From contig JAHIOQ010000006.1 of assembly GCA_018895275.1 (NCBI GenBank), forward strand, positions 1-43,034: DNA of 43,034 nucleotides, read 5' to 3'. Position numbers and translations under genes: made by a program. A model generated the notes under the pieces. It did no database searches. It saw only the letters and a program-made list of their open reading frames with translations, and was not told where the DNA came from. Source of the DNA: Candidatus Omnitrophota bacterium. GTDB lineage: Bacteria > Omnitrophota > Gorgyraeia > B26-G9. Positions 32,337 through 41,481 of this stretch are shown here, piece by piece. The stretch's first letter is position 1; each line of letters opens with the position of its first letter.

Positions 32337-33578
32337 CTACTCAAAAAAACTCAACTGCTTTTCCCGCGCCGTGTCTTTATCATCTTCACTAAAAATCGAG
32401 ACCGTTCCATATTCCCCGTCGTATCCGGGGTTGATATTCACATTGCCGCTGCGTACCCGGCTAATGCCTTGCGCGAGCCTCGCAGATAAAAGCCTGTATA
32501 ATTCCTTTTCCGGTGCCCTAAGCAGTACCGCAAATTCCGTACCGAAGGACTGAATCACCTGCTCATATTCCTTAACGACTCTTTTCGATGTCTTGCCTAC
32601 ACCTATTGCCTCAGCAATGATCTCATCTAAGGGGATAAGCCGTTTAAACGGAATGGCATTTTTCGGCGCAAAACCGTCTTTTCTGTCGGCCAGCGCGTCC
32701 ACGCGGTTCATCACGCCTACGGTAATCCGTTTTCCGCATTCCGGGCAAAGGCCTTTATGCTTTTTTGTCTGCTGCGGAGAAAAACGTATCTTACAGTTGC
32801 GGTGCCCGTCGAAGTGGTATTTGCCCTCCTCCGGAAAGAACTCAATAGTATAGAGAAAACGCTTCTTGTCCTTGTTTTTCAGGGCATCCATAATCTCAAA
32901 ATAGGACAGTTCGCAATCAAATACATTTGCCTCTCTGCCGATCTTTTGCGGCGAATGCGAATCGGAATTGGATATCAAGGCGTACTTATCCAGCGCGCTC
33001 AAGCGCCAATTCATCGCCGGGTCGGAAGAAAGCCCTGTCTCCAGGCAGAATATTTTAGCGGACTGTTCTTCGAAACAATCCTCCAGCAAATCAAACCCGG
33101 ACATCGAGCCGAACAGGCTAAACCACGGCGTCCAGATATGCGCCGGCGCAATCACGCAATGCTCATCGATGCTAAAGACGATACGCGCGAGTTCCGCCGC
33201 GTCCAGGCCCAAAATCGGCCTGCCGTCGGAAACGATATTCCCGATTCCGGAGAGCACCCGGTTGATTTTGTCTACGCTCTTAAAAGAAGGCGCGAAAATC
33301 AGGTTATGAATACGATAGGTCTTACCTTTTTTCGAATAGATACTGCTCACTTCCGCGGTTAAAATAAAATGCACACCCTGATAATGAAACAGCCCGTTAT
33401 CCGCGGGCTCTAAAAACGATTTCAGTTCGGATAACCATACAGGATGCGTAAAGTCACCGGTTCCCATCAGGCTGATGCCTTTAATCTTCGCCCAACGCGC
33501 GAGGTTCTCCACATCCATATTCTTTGAAGTCGCGCGGCTGTATTTAGAGTGTATATGAAAATCCGCGATAAATTTCAT
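32337..33578 (-). CDS. Endonuclease Q (PHP-domain nuclease for deaminated DNA)
   Basis: 413 residues. PHP metal residues in DFHIHSKYSRA, GTGDFTHP, TAEVSS, IAPAHIWTPWFSL and NSDSHSPQKIGRE. After the PHP domain comes a zinc-finger part (YHFDGHRNCKIRFSP, GLCPECGKRI) and a helical DNA-binding part with TVGVMNRVDALADR, as in EndoQ of Thermococcales and some Bacillus. EndoQ nicks 5' of uracil, hypoxanthine or AP sites. The last residues KQLSFFE look like a sliding-clamp-binding motif. The gene follows the Mut7-C gene by 14 bases. Confidence 0.88.
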   Translation of the reverse strand: MKFIADFHIHSKYSRATSKNMDVENLARWAKIKGISLMGTGDFTHPVWLSELKSFLEPADNGLFHYQGVHFILTAEVSSIYSKKGKTYRIHNLIFAPSFKSVDKINRVLSGIGNIVSDGRPILGLDAAELARIVFSIDEHCVIAPAHIWTPWFSLFGSMSGFDLLEDCFEEQSAKIFCLETGLSSDPAMNWRLSALDKYALISNSDSHSPQKIGREANVFDCELSYFEIMDALKNKDKKRFLYTIEFFPEEGKYHFDGHRNCKIRFSPQQTKKHKGLCPECGKRITVGVMNRVDALADRKDGFAPKNAIPFKRLIPLDEIIAEAIGVGKTSKRVVKEYEQVIQSFGTEFAVLLRAPEKELYRLLSARLAQGISRVRSGNVNINPGYDGEYGTVSIFSEDDKDTAREKQLSFFE

Positions 33579-33592
33579 CTGCTGCTCCGTAT

Positions 33593-34177
33593 TTATAACA
33601 CATTCAATTCCCGAATCATTTCTTCTACGTTGCCCCAGTGTGTGCCTTTCCAGTAAACCCCGTTAGAGAACTTTGTTCCCTAACGGTTTTCGCTGACGGT
33701 CGCATTAAACCACCGTCAGCGTCTATATTTTTTCCACCACCGACTTCGTCGGTGGCTTTCTCTAACGGGGTAAACCCGTTTACAGCAGCCGCAGCGGACA
33801 AATTCATCCTGCGTGTTAAAAACATATTCCGGGACTTCCGCTTTAACCGTTTCTTTTTTCACTTCCCGCAGGGGCTCATTACAGAGCACGCACCGCATGA
33901 AAAACAAATTGCTATCCGGTTTCAATCCCAATTCATCCAGGACCTGGCGCAACTGCCGCATCAGGTCATCATAATCTATATGCACTACCCTTATTCCCTG
34001 GCGCAACCCGATACGCTTGTTCCTTGTGAGAATAATACGGTTCTCCCGCAGGCTGCACACGACGATTTGATTTTTCTCTGAGGCAGGGATATATTTCGCG
34101 TCAAACCCGATGATCCGCAACCACTTCGCCAGTTTTCCCAATTCTTTGGTTACCAGAAAGCTTACCTGTTCACTCAC
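33593..34177 (-). pseudogene. Mut7-C RNase-domain protein, interrupted by a palindromic insertion
   Basis: The first about 135 residues are a Mut7-C domain (PIN-like RNase fold): FLVTKELGKLAKWLRIIGFDAKYI, IILTRNKRI, then a zinc ribbon with MRCVLCNEPL and CGCCKRVY. The normal ending continues after the inserted element: YWKGTHWGNVEEMIREL then a TAA at 33593. Removal of the 111-bp element and one 6-bp duplicate restores a single 155-codon frame. As it stands, translation enters the element after VY and stops at 33716 (153 residues) with 20-odd foreign residues. The conserved YWKGTHW motif is lost. Confidence 0.9.
33659..33769. mobile_element. 111-bp MITE-like element with three hairpins and 6-bp target duplication
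   Basis: Ends CCCGTTAGAGAA and (TT)TCTCTAACGGG are inverted repeats. Flanks are GTAAAC (33653-33658) and GTAAAC (33770-33775). Inside are three hairpins: CCGTTAGAGAAC/GTTCCCTAACGG (about 33660-33686), CGCTGACGGT/ACCGTCAGCG (33691-33721) and CCACCGAC/GTCGGTGG (about 33737-33755). As a single strand it would fold like a cloverleaf. It has no gene, so its movement would depend on enzymes encoded elsewhere. Confidence 0.88.
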
Positions 34178-34207
34178 ATTCGTGATTCCGGTGTTTACCC
34201 CGAATAT

Positions 34208-35488
34208 TTAGCCCGCGGCATTATAAACTATCCTGCCGGCGGCAACGGTGGCAATCACCTTGCCGGTTAAATTCATCCCGATAAACGGAGAATTATGCGA
34301 CTTTGACAGAAAAGCTTCTTTTTCGACCACCCATTTTTTATTTGGGTCGATTATCGTAATATCCGCGTCCGCGCCTTCGGCAATGTACCCTTTATCCAGA
34401 TTCAGAATCCGCGCCGGATTAAACGACATCCTTTCCACCATCTCCATCAAGGTCAATTCGCCTTTGCACACCAGTTCGTTCATCACCAGGCCCAGCGCTG
34501 TTTCCAGGCCGGTTATACCGAAAGGAGCGTTATCGAATTCAACATCCTTTTCCGCTTCCGCGTGCGGCGCGTGGTCCGTGGCAATGCAGTCGATGGTGCC
34601 GTCTTTCAGTCCATCTTTCAGCGCCCGCAGGTCATCCGGCTCGCGCAGCGGCGGATTGACTTTCGTATTTGTATCGTAATCCTTCACTGCCTCATCCGTA
34701 AGAGTAAAGTGATGCGGACAGCATTCGCAGCTAACACGCACCCCCTCTTTCTTTGCCCGGCGCACAAGCTCCACGGTTTCCTTACAGCTTACATGCGCGA
34801 TATGCAGGCGTGTACCCGTAAAGCGGGCAATCTCGATATCCCGTGCGGCCATGGCGATTTCCGCGATACGCGGAATCCCTTTTAAGCCTAAAACCGTAGA
34901 AACATACCCCTCATGCATCACCCCGCCGGCAGCGAGGTTTGTATCCTCGCAATGGGAAATAACCAGCAGGTCGACCATGGAGGCGTATTCCATTGCCCGG
35001 CGCATTACTTCAGCGTTCATAACCCCTTTTCCGTCGTCGGACAGGGCAACCGCGCCCGCGGACTTCAAATCTCCGATTTCCGAGAGTTCCTTACCCTGCT
35101 GAGCCTTGGTTATCGCTCCGATAGGCAGTACACTGATCAACCCGGCCTTCCTGTTCTGAGAAATGATAAATTCGATAACACCCTGATTATCCGCTACCGG
35201 ATTGGTATTCGGCATACAGCATATGGTCGTAAACCCGCCGCGGGCCGCTGCCTGCGTACCGCTGAGGATGGTTTCCTTATACTCAAAACCCGGCTCGCGA
35301 AGATGCGTATGCATATCGATAAACCCGGGAACGGCGAGCATCCCCTTCGCGTCATAGACTTCGGCATCCTTTGCCGCGATTCCGGAATCGATAGAGGAAA
35401 TCTTTCCGTCTACGATAAGGATATCCGCCTTTTCGTCTCTTTTACTCCGGGCATCTATTATGCTCGCGTTTTTTATCAATAGGCGCAT
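34208..35488 (-). CDS. pyrC: Dihydroorotase
   Basis: 426 residues, type I enzyme. Metal motif DMHTHLREPG; carboxylated-Lys region ITKAQQGKEL; ligands in HCEDTN, LHIAHVS and TDHAPH. It converts carbamoyl-aspartate to dihydroorotate. I chose the ATG at 35488, about 8 bases after GAGGAG; a GTG at 35497 overlaps that site. Confidence 0.96.
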   Translation of the reverse strand: MRLLIKNASIIDARSKRDEKADILIVDGKISSIDSGIAAKDAEVYDAKGMLAVPGFIDMHTHLREPGFEYKETILSGTQAAARGGFTTICCMPNTNPVADNQGVIEFIISQNRKAGLISVLPIGAITKAQQGKELSEIGDLKSAGAVALSDDGKGVMNAEVMRRAMEYASMVDLLVISHCEDTNLAAGGVMHEGYVSTVLGLKGIPRIAEIAMAARDIEIARFTGTRLHIAHVSCKETVELVRRAKKEGVRVSCECCPHHFTLTDEAVKDYDTNTKVNPPLREPDDLRALKDGLKDGTIDCIATDHAPHAEAEKDVEFDNAPFGITGLETALGLVMNELVCKGELTLMEMVERMSFNPARILNLDKGYIAEGADADITIIDPNKKWVVEKEAFLSKSHNSPFIGMNLTGKVIATVAAGRIVYNAAG

Positions 35489-35493
35489 GTTAC

Positions 35494-36438
35494 TCACTCC
35501 TCTTCTCCGTCCGCATTTGCCTGAAGCGTCAGATAAAGCACGGCCATACGTACGGCAATGCCGTTGGTAACCTGGTCCAAAATCAGGGAGTAAGAACCGT
35601 CCGCTACATCGGGAGTTATCTCTATGCCGCGGTTTAACGGCCCCGGATGCATGACCAGCACATCCTTCCTGGCAAATCTCTCCAGCTTCTCCCTGGTAAC
35701 GCCGAAGCGTATGGCATATTCACGCAAGGACGGAAACAATCCTGCCTCCTGGCGTTCACGCTGAATACGCAGGACATTAATCACATCCGCGCTCTTCAGT
35801 GCCTCCGGCAGGCTGGTCGTCACCTTTACCCCTAATTTATCGATATCCCGCGGCAGCAATGTGCGCGGCCCGCAAACCGTAACCTGCGCGCCCAGCTTTT
35901 TCAATCCCCAGATATTACTGCGCGCCACGCGCGAATGCGTAATGTCGCCGATAATACTCACTTTGACATTGTTCAGCGACCCTTTTTTCTCCTTAATCGT
36001 AAACATATCGAGCAATCCTTGAGTCGGATGCTCATGGCAGCCGTCTCCGGCATTAATAATCGAGGGAGTCACGCATTTTGACAGCGTATGGCCTATGCCG
36101 CTGGAGGAATGCCGCAGGATAATACAATCCACCTGCATCGCTTCAATATTCTTAAAGGTATCTTTGAGGGTTTCCCCTTTTTGGATTGCGCTGGAAGAGG
36201 TGGTGATATTTAACGTATCCGCGCTTAGGCGCTTCGCGGCAATCTCAAAGCTTGAACGCGTACGTGTTGAAGGCTCGAAAAAGAAAAGCACGATAGTTTT
36301 ACCGCGCAAGGTGGGCACTTTCTTTACCGCGCGGGTGGAAATTTCCTTAAACGAGGCCGCGGTAGAAAGAATCAATTCTATTTCTTCAGTGCTTAATTCT
36401 TCCAGCCCTAAAAGGTCTTTTCTTGTCCATTCACTCAT
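35494..36438 (-). CDS. pyrB: Aspartate carbamoyltransferase catalytic subunit
   Basis: 314 residues. [13 protein letters not shown] binds carbamoyl phosphate; [26 protein letters not shown] and [13 protein letters not shown] are conserved. No pyrI regulatory subunit is visible, as in Bacillus-type operons. I prefer the ATG at 36438, one base after the pyrR stop; the ATG at 36447 overlaps pyrR. Confidence 0.96.
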   Translation of the reverse strand: MSEWTRKDLLGLEELSTEEIELILSTAASFKEISTRAVKKVPTLRGKTIVLFFFEPSTRTRSSFEIAAKRLSADTLNITTSSSAIQKGETLKDTFKNIEAMQVDCIILRHSSSGIGHTLSKCVTPSIINAGDGCHEHPTQGLLDMFTIKEKKGSLNNVKVSIIGDITHSRVARSNIWGLKKLGAQVTVCGPRTLLPRDIDKLGVKVTTSLPEALKSADVINVLRIQRERQEAGLFPSLREYAIRFGVTREKLERFARKDVLVMHPGPLNRGIEITPDVADGSYSLILDQVTNGIAVRMAVLYLTLQANADGEEE

Positions 36439-36439
36439 C

Positions 36440-37006
<567 letters not shown>

Positions 37007-37008
37007 TT

Positions 37009-37053
37009 AAAAAAAATCCTGCCCCATTGGTCTTTTACCGCAATGTAAGCAGG
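37009..37053 (-). terminator. Attenuator terminator in the pyrR leader
   Basis: Minus strand CCTGC...CATTG pairs with CAATG...GCAGG, followed by A and eight T. It ends 15 bases before the pyrR start, so readthrough is needed for pyrR expression. Confidence 0.85.
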
Positions 37054-37064
37054 TTTCTTGTCAT
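37035..37064 (-). CDS. Putative 9-residue leader peptide in the pyrR leader
   Basis: ATG with AAGGAGAGG 5 bases upstream encodes MTRNLLTLR and stops with TAA. The same ribosome-site word (AAGGAGAGG) precedes pyrR. The codons CTG-CTT-ACA-TTG overlap the 5' arm of the terminator, so a ribosome here would block the hairpin. Similar logic is known from E. coli pyrBI; here it is combined with a PyrR loop. Confidence 0.6.
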   Translation of the reverse strand: MTRNLLTLR

Positions 37065-37078
37065 CTTTACCTCTCCTT

Positions 37079-37098
37079 ACCAGCCTCTCCGGACTAGT
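37079..37098 (-). promoter_or_regulatory. PyrR-binding RNA loop
   Basis: The minus-strand RNA reads ACTAG-TCCGGAGAGG-CTGGT: stem ACTAG/CTGGT and a loop matching the PyrR consensus (UCCnGnGAGG). It begins about 9-12 bases after the expected transcription start. Confidence 0.85.
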
Positions 37099-37106
37099 TT
37101 AAAGGT

Positions 37107-37337
37107 CTATAAAAATATACCACAGAAAAGATATCCTGTCAAGGTAAATTTCAGGCTGCGAATCGCCGGCTGCGAATTGCCTCTTGAATAAACAAAACTG
37201 TATTTAGAGATTTTCTGGATATTAGCTTGCTGATCAATGAACCAGACTTTGGCCAAGTACATCACCAAAACAACCGCGGCCACCGTAACCCCAAGCCTAA
37301 CAAAAAACCTTTTAAAATCAGAATTCTGTTCTGCCAT
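37107..37337 (-). CDS. Small single-membrane-helix protein, uncertain
   Basis: From the ATG at 37337 it gives 76 residues: a short head (MAEQNSDFKRFF), a hydrophobic helix (VRLGVTVAAVVLVMYLAKVWFI) and a tail. The last 25 residues are encoded by a 14-bp direct repeat (GGCTGCGAATCGCC, 37154-37181) and by the pyrR promoter. The ribosome site is weak. It may be a real membrane protein with an eroded end, or a remnant. Confidence 0.4.
   Translation of the reverse strand: MAEQNSDFKRFFVRLGVTVAAVVLVMYLAKVWFIDQQANIQKISKYSFVYSRGNSQPAIRSLKFTLTGYLFCGIFL
37114..37142 (-). promoter_or_regulatory. Promoter of the pyrR-pyrB-pyrC operon
   Basis: Minus strand TTGACA (37137-37142), 17 bases, TATATT (37114-37119); transcription would start near 37107. 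Confidence 0.85.
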
Positions 37338-37462
37338 CTCGGAGCGATAGCACCCATAAACCGTATTGATGTTCGCGCGCTTCATGTTCGAAAGTGATAA
37401 ATTCAGCTTCCCGGCGAAATGGAAACCGGGTATAAGCATACGCGTACCCCCGGCGGATTTTC

Positions 37463-37690
37463 TTAAATAAAAACAGCCGGCGATACATTAAAACGTTTGC
37501 TAAGAACCTTAATCTGGCGAGTATTTAACTTCCTTTTTCCAATGAGAATTTCAGAAACAACCCCCTGGCTTCCAATCTCTGACAAGTCTTTTTGGCGTAC
37601 CCCATGCTCTTCCATCAGAAAATTAAGACATTCTATAGGATTTTCTTCTGGTATGGGGTAATGTTCATTCTCATACTCCTCAATGACCAC
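37463..37690 (-). pseudogene. HigA-like helix-turn-helix antitoxin, N-terminally truncated
   Basis: 75 residues: VIEEYENEHYPIPEENPIECLNF then EEHGVRQKDLSEIGSQGVVSEILIGKRKLN is the HTH of the HigA/COG5499 type; family members have about 120-140 residues and the region before EEYE is missing. A few more codons of homology (SREILSV) lie upstream before a TGA. The expected toxin partner is absent. It follows the membrane glycosyltransferase gene on the strand and could still bind DNA. Confidence 0.65.
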
Positions 37691-37775
37691 CGATAAAATT
37701 TCCCTACTTACTACTCATGCAAGGAGGATAAGCCATGAACCGTTTATTTTAGCGCCCCTCATCCTTCGTCCATCG

Positions 37776-39584
37776 TTATTCACCTAAATACAGTTCTATA
37801 CCAATCCGATACTCTCCGTCCCCGAGTATGGACGTGCTGCCGAGGTCATAGTAGCTTATACCTTTTCCCGGGACAAATAAGGCCGAACGGTTGAAATCAT
37901 AGCGCGTATCGATGAATATGGAAAAATCCGCCGGAGTCGAGGAACCGATCTTTATCGTATTCATCCCCTTTTTAAGGTTTCGCGGATCCAACGGCAGGGC
38001 CAATGTGCCCAGATAAGGAAATGCCATATCCGGAAACTCCCATTTTATCCCGGATACGGTATTGTTCACAGTAATCCGCAAATCCGCCTTTTTGAGAAAA
38101 CAGCCGTCGATTAACAAGGCTGCCGCGCGGATAGTTGCGGGGTCTTGAGCAATAAATATACGCTTAATGAATTGCCCTTCTTTTGCCGGAAGCATTGCCT
38201 TGTACCGTAAATCCGAAAACCTCGCCGGAGTATCCCTGATCACGATTTTATCATGAGCACGATAGACTAACCCTTTGGAATGAAAAAGCATGAACAGCCT
38301 TTTGTCAATAGACTGAAAGTTAAACAGTAATTCCGCGACAAGTAAAATGCCGATGAAACCGAAGAGCCTGCGGCTCTTTCGGCTATAATTTTCCGATAAA
38401 TAATATATCGTAAACGCGGCGAAGATAATCAAAAGCGGCTCCAGGCATAAGCGGTAGCGGTCGGCAACCTGAAACATAAGCACACTGCTTACATATCCAA
38501 TCGACATGATGTATATCAGCTTTTTATCCCGGACATAAGCAAATCCGAGAAAAGCGCCGATTACTCCCAGCGGAAAAATAAGGCCCCATGAAAAAGGAAA
38601 GAATCCCAGCCCGGGGCAGATCATCCGGTAATACCGCGGGGGGAAATTATCATAATAATCCTCCGTCGGGCTGAAAAAACACAAGCATTTCGCCGCAAAC
38701 AAGCTTAATACCTTGGCCGGACAGCCACGGATATGATTAAAAGCCTTTGAATATGCCTCATCCTGCCGAGCGTCCTCCGCGGTACAGCCTTCTTCCACCG
38801 CCAATTCATTGAGCGCCCGGTTGCTATCCGCAGATATAACCGGTGTAGCATATTGCGAATTGCACAACAAAAACAGCTTCCCGGAGTTTAAATATATATT
38901 CTTAATCGCCCGTGGCCCGGTAATCAGAATCAAGCCGGTAACAATTATCAATAAAACCCTCCGGAGACGTCCTTTATCTTCGTGCATCACATAGCATAAC
39001 CAGACAATGAGAAATACGGACACGATCAGGAACTTCGGCCGCGTCAAAATAAGCAGGGCCCAGATAAAGGTTAACACCGATAACACGCCGTAGGACTTTT
39101 TCTCCGCGAATTTATGCAGAAAAAAGAACAGCACGAGCATAAGAAACACGGCAAGCGTCTCGGAAAGCAGGACGCCCTGGTAAATAAGAAAACGCGGATA
39201 TAAAACGGCAATAACCGAGGCAATTATTGCTGTCGGCCGGTTAAAAACCTTTTTGCTGATATTGTAGATAAAAACATTGCTTCCGGAGGCCAAAACAACC
39301 TGGATTATTCTTACGAGAAAAAGATTCGGGCCGAACAAAAAAAAGAGCAGCGGAAGAAAACACCGGGAATAAAGCGGCATTTTAAGCGGGAACTCTCCCG
39401 GTGAGGTTTCGTAGAGCCTTAATGCCTGCTGATAGAACGTGAGCATATCCGTTCCCGCGTGGAAGCTGTAAAAAAACATATCCGTCTTTTCTATGCGCAG
39501 GATATACAACACACCGAAAACCAGCGAAGCGAAAAAAATCAATACCGGCCAGATGAAACTGAATTTAATACTTTTTTGTTCCAT
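37776..39584 (-). CDS. Polytopic membrane glycosyltransferase (PMT/ArnT-like) with a C-terminal beta domain
   Basis: 602 residues. About 10-12 membrane helices in the first 430 residues, with the acidic first outer loop HAGTDMLTFYQQALRL and PLYSRCFLPLLFFLFG as in GT-C enzymes of the ArnT/PMT type, which take sugars from polyprenyl carriers. The last about 170 residues (from ARFSDLRYKAML) are not membranous and have the pattern of a beta-sandwich (ADLRITVNNTVSG, GMNTIKIGSSTPADFS). Overlaps asnB by one base. Probably part of a surface polysaccharide or protein-glycosylation pathway. Confidence 0.8.
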   Translation of the reverse strand: MEQKSIKFSFIWPVLIFFASLVFGVLYILRIEKTDMFFYSFHAGTDMLTFYQQALRLYETSPGEFPLKMPLYSRCFLPLLFFLFGPNLFLVRIIQVVLASGSNVFIYNISKKVFNRPTAIIASVIAVLYPRFLIYQGVLLSETLAVFLMLVLFFFLHKFAEKKSYGVLSVLTFIWALLILTRPKFLIVSVFLIVWLCYVMHEDKGRLRRVLLIIVTGLILITGPRAIKNIYLNSGKLFLLCNSQYATPVISADSNRALNELAVEEGCTAEDARQDEAYSKAFNHIRGCPAKVLSLFAAKCLCFFSPTEDYYDNFPPRYYRMICPGLGFFPFSWGLIFPLGVIGAFLGFAYVRDKKLIYIMSIGYVSSVLMFQVADRYRLCLEPLLIIFAAFTIYYLSENYSRKSRRLFGFIGILLVAELLFNFQSIDKRLFMLFHSKGLVYRAHDKIVIRDTPARFSDLRYKAMLPAKEGQFIKRIFIAQDPATIRAAALLIDGCFLKKADLRITVNNTVSGIKWEFPDMAFPYLGTLALPLDPRNLKKGMNTIKIGSSTPADFSIFIDTRYDFNRSALFVPGKGISYYDLGSTSILGDGEYRIGIELYLGE

Positions 39585-41464
39585 TAATCAATAAACTCCC
39601 TGTGCCAGAGTTCGAACAGTAACACCGCCCAAAGCTTATAGCAATTATCCGATTTCTCCGACATGTGATCATCAATAAGCTGCTTGATATAATTTATCTG
39701 AAAATACCCCCTTGCCCGGCTCTTTTCATCAAGCAGTATATCCTGCATGAATCCCTTCAACTGGCCGCGGAACCACTGCCCCATCGGCACGCCAAAGCCT
39801 TTTTTCGTGCGGTGGATAATTGAATCCGGCAGCATCCCCCGCAACGACCTTTTCAAGATATACTTATTATTGAAATTATGCAGTTTTAATGAAAGCGGAA
39901 TCGTAGCCGCGTATTCCATGAGTTTATGATCGAGAAACGGCGACCTTGCCTCCAGAGAATTCGCCATGCTCGCGATATCCGTCTTAACCAGCAGATCAAA
40001 AGGCAGATAGGTATTGATATCCGTCTGAATCACCGCGTCCAGGAAACGCACGTTCTTATACTGCCGGTGAAACGAAGCCAGAAAATCAAGGTCCTGTTCC
40101 AGATTAACCTTTCCCAGCACATCCGCGCACAAAAGCTGCTTTTTTTCCTGCTCATTAAACGCGGCAATCCAGTTGAGATAGCGTTTAAGCGCCGGATACT
40201 GCAGGCTGCGGAAAAATCTTTTTACCTGCCAGCGGATCGTCCGGATATCATGTGATTTATTTATACAGGAAAGTAAAGCAAGCCCTATCTTTGAAACAAA
40301 ACGCGGCATACGGTCGAAAATCTCCGCCGCCTGGCATGCCGTATAACGGTAATATCCGGCAAACGACTCATCTCCTCCGTCCCCGGTTAAGGCAACCTTT
40401 ACCTTTGAGGCCGCGAATTGGGAAACAAAATAGGTCGGGATGCAGGAATAATCGGCAAACGGCTCTCCGTAGTGATGGATAATCTTCGGCAGGATATCTA
40501 TTGCCTGCGGACGAATCACGAGTTCATGATGGTCCGTTTTAAACAGGCGCGCGGCAATCCGCGCGTAAAACAGCTCGTTATAGAGCTTCTCTTCAAACCC
40601 GATAGAAAACGTCTTTACCGGCTCTTGCATATGCTTAGACATTATCCCGACGATGGCGCTGGAATCGATACCGCCGCTTAAAAACGCGCCCAAGGGAACA
40701 TCACTCATCAAGCGGATGCGTACCGCCTCATCCAATTGCTGTAAGAGCCCTTCCTCATAGGCCGCCGGGCTTTCATTGCCCACGTTCAGTTCCAGGTGCC
40801 AATACCTTTTCAGGGTTATATTTTTGCCCTTAATAATCATATAATGTGCCGGAGGCAGCTTCTTTATGCCTTTGAACATCGTCCATGGCGCGGGCACATA
40901 AAGGAATGTCAGGTAAAGATTCAGGGCCTGGATATCCACCTCTTTTTTTATAAACGGTGCCTGCAGGACGGCCTTGATTTCCGAGGCAAAGATAAAACGC
41001 TCCTGTTTTTCGTCATGCCAATAGACAATCGGTTTTTTGCCCAGGCGGTCACGCGCCAGGAACATCAATTTCTCGCGGTCGTCCCACAAGGCAAAGGCAA
41101 ACATCCCGCGCAGATGCTTCACGCAATCTTCCTTGTATTCTTCATACAAATGCACGACCACTTCCGAATCGGTATTCGTATAAAAACGATGCCCTTTTGC
41201 CTCGAGCATCTCGCGCAACTGGTGATAATTATAGATTTCGCCGTTTACCACCGTCCAGACGGTTGAATTCTCATTATGCAGCGGCTGGTCGCCGGTATTA
41301 AGGTCAATAATTGCCAGTCTCCGATGCCCCAGCCCGGCATTACCGCTGATATAATAGCCGTGCGCGTCCGGGCCGCGGTGAACAAGCGCATCAGCCATGC
41401 TTTCCAGCAGGCTTCTATCCGCCTTTTGTCCGTTAAAATTCAGCGTACCGCATATCCCGCACAT
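39584..41464 (-). CDS. asnB: Asparagine synthetase (glutamine-hydrolysing)
   Basis: 626 residues. N-terminal glutaminase with Cys2 (MCGICGTL), RRLAIIDLNTGDQPL and NGEIYNY; ATP-binding LSGGIDSSAIVG in the synthetase domain; then GDGGDESFAGYYRY. This long form is common in polysaccharide and exosortase-linked gene clusters, where it may amidate a sugar acid instead of aspartate. Neighbours are two glycosyltransferases, which supports that. Confidence 0.9.
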   Translation of the reverse strand: MCGICGTLNFNGQKADRSLLESMADALVHRGPDAHGYYISGNAGLGHRRLAIIDLNTGDQPLHNENSTVWTVVNGEIYNYHQLREMLEAKGHRFYTNTDSEVVVHLYEEYKEDCVKHLRGMFAFALWDDREKLMFLARDRLGKKPIVYWHDEKQERFIFASEIKAVLQAPFIKKEVDIQALNLYLTFLYVPAPWTMFKGIKKLPPAHYMIIKGKNITLKRYWHLELNVGNESPAAYEEGLLQQLDEAVRIRLMSDVPLGAFLSGGIDSSAIVGIMSKHMQEPVKTFSIGFEEKLYNELFYARIAARLFKTDHHELVIRPQAIDILPKIIHHYGEPFADYSCIPTYFVSQFAASKVKVALTGDGGDESFAGYYRYTACQAAEIFDRMPRFVSKIGLALLSCINKSHDIRTIRWQVKRFFRSLQYPALKRYLNWIAAFNEQEKKQLLCADVLGKVNLEQDLDFLASFHRQYKNVRFLDAVIQTDINTYLPFDLLVKTDIASMANSLEARSPFLDHKLMEYAATIPLSLKLHNFNNKYILKRSLRGMLPDSIIHRTKKGFGVPMGQWFRGQLKGFMQDILLDEKSRARGYFQINYIKQLIDDHMSEKSDNCYKLWAVLLFELWHREFID

Positions 41465-41481
41465 AATAAATTACTCTTCTC

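Noticed and set aside
33625-33825. 66-codon minus-strand frame across the inserted element
   Set aside because: It is a translation of the palindromic element and its flanks in another frame, without homology.
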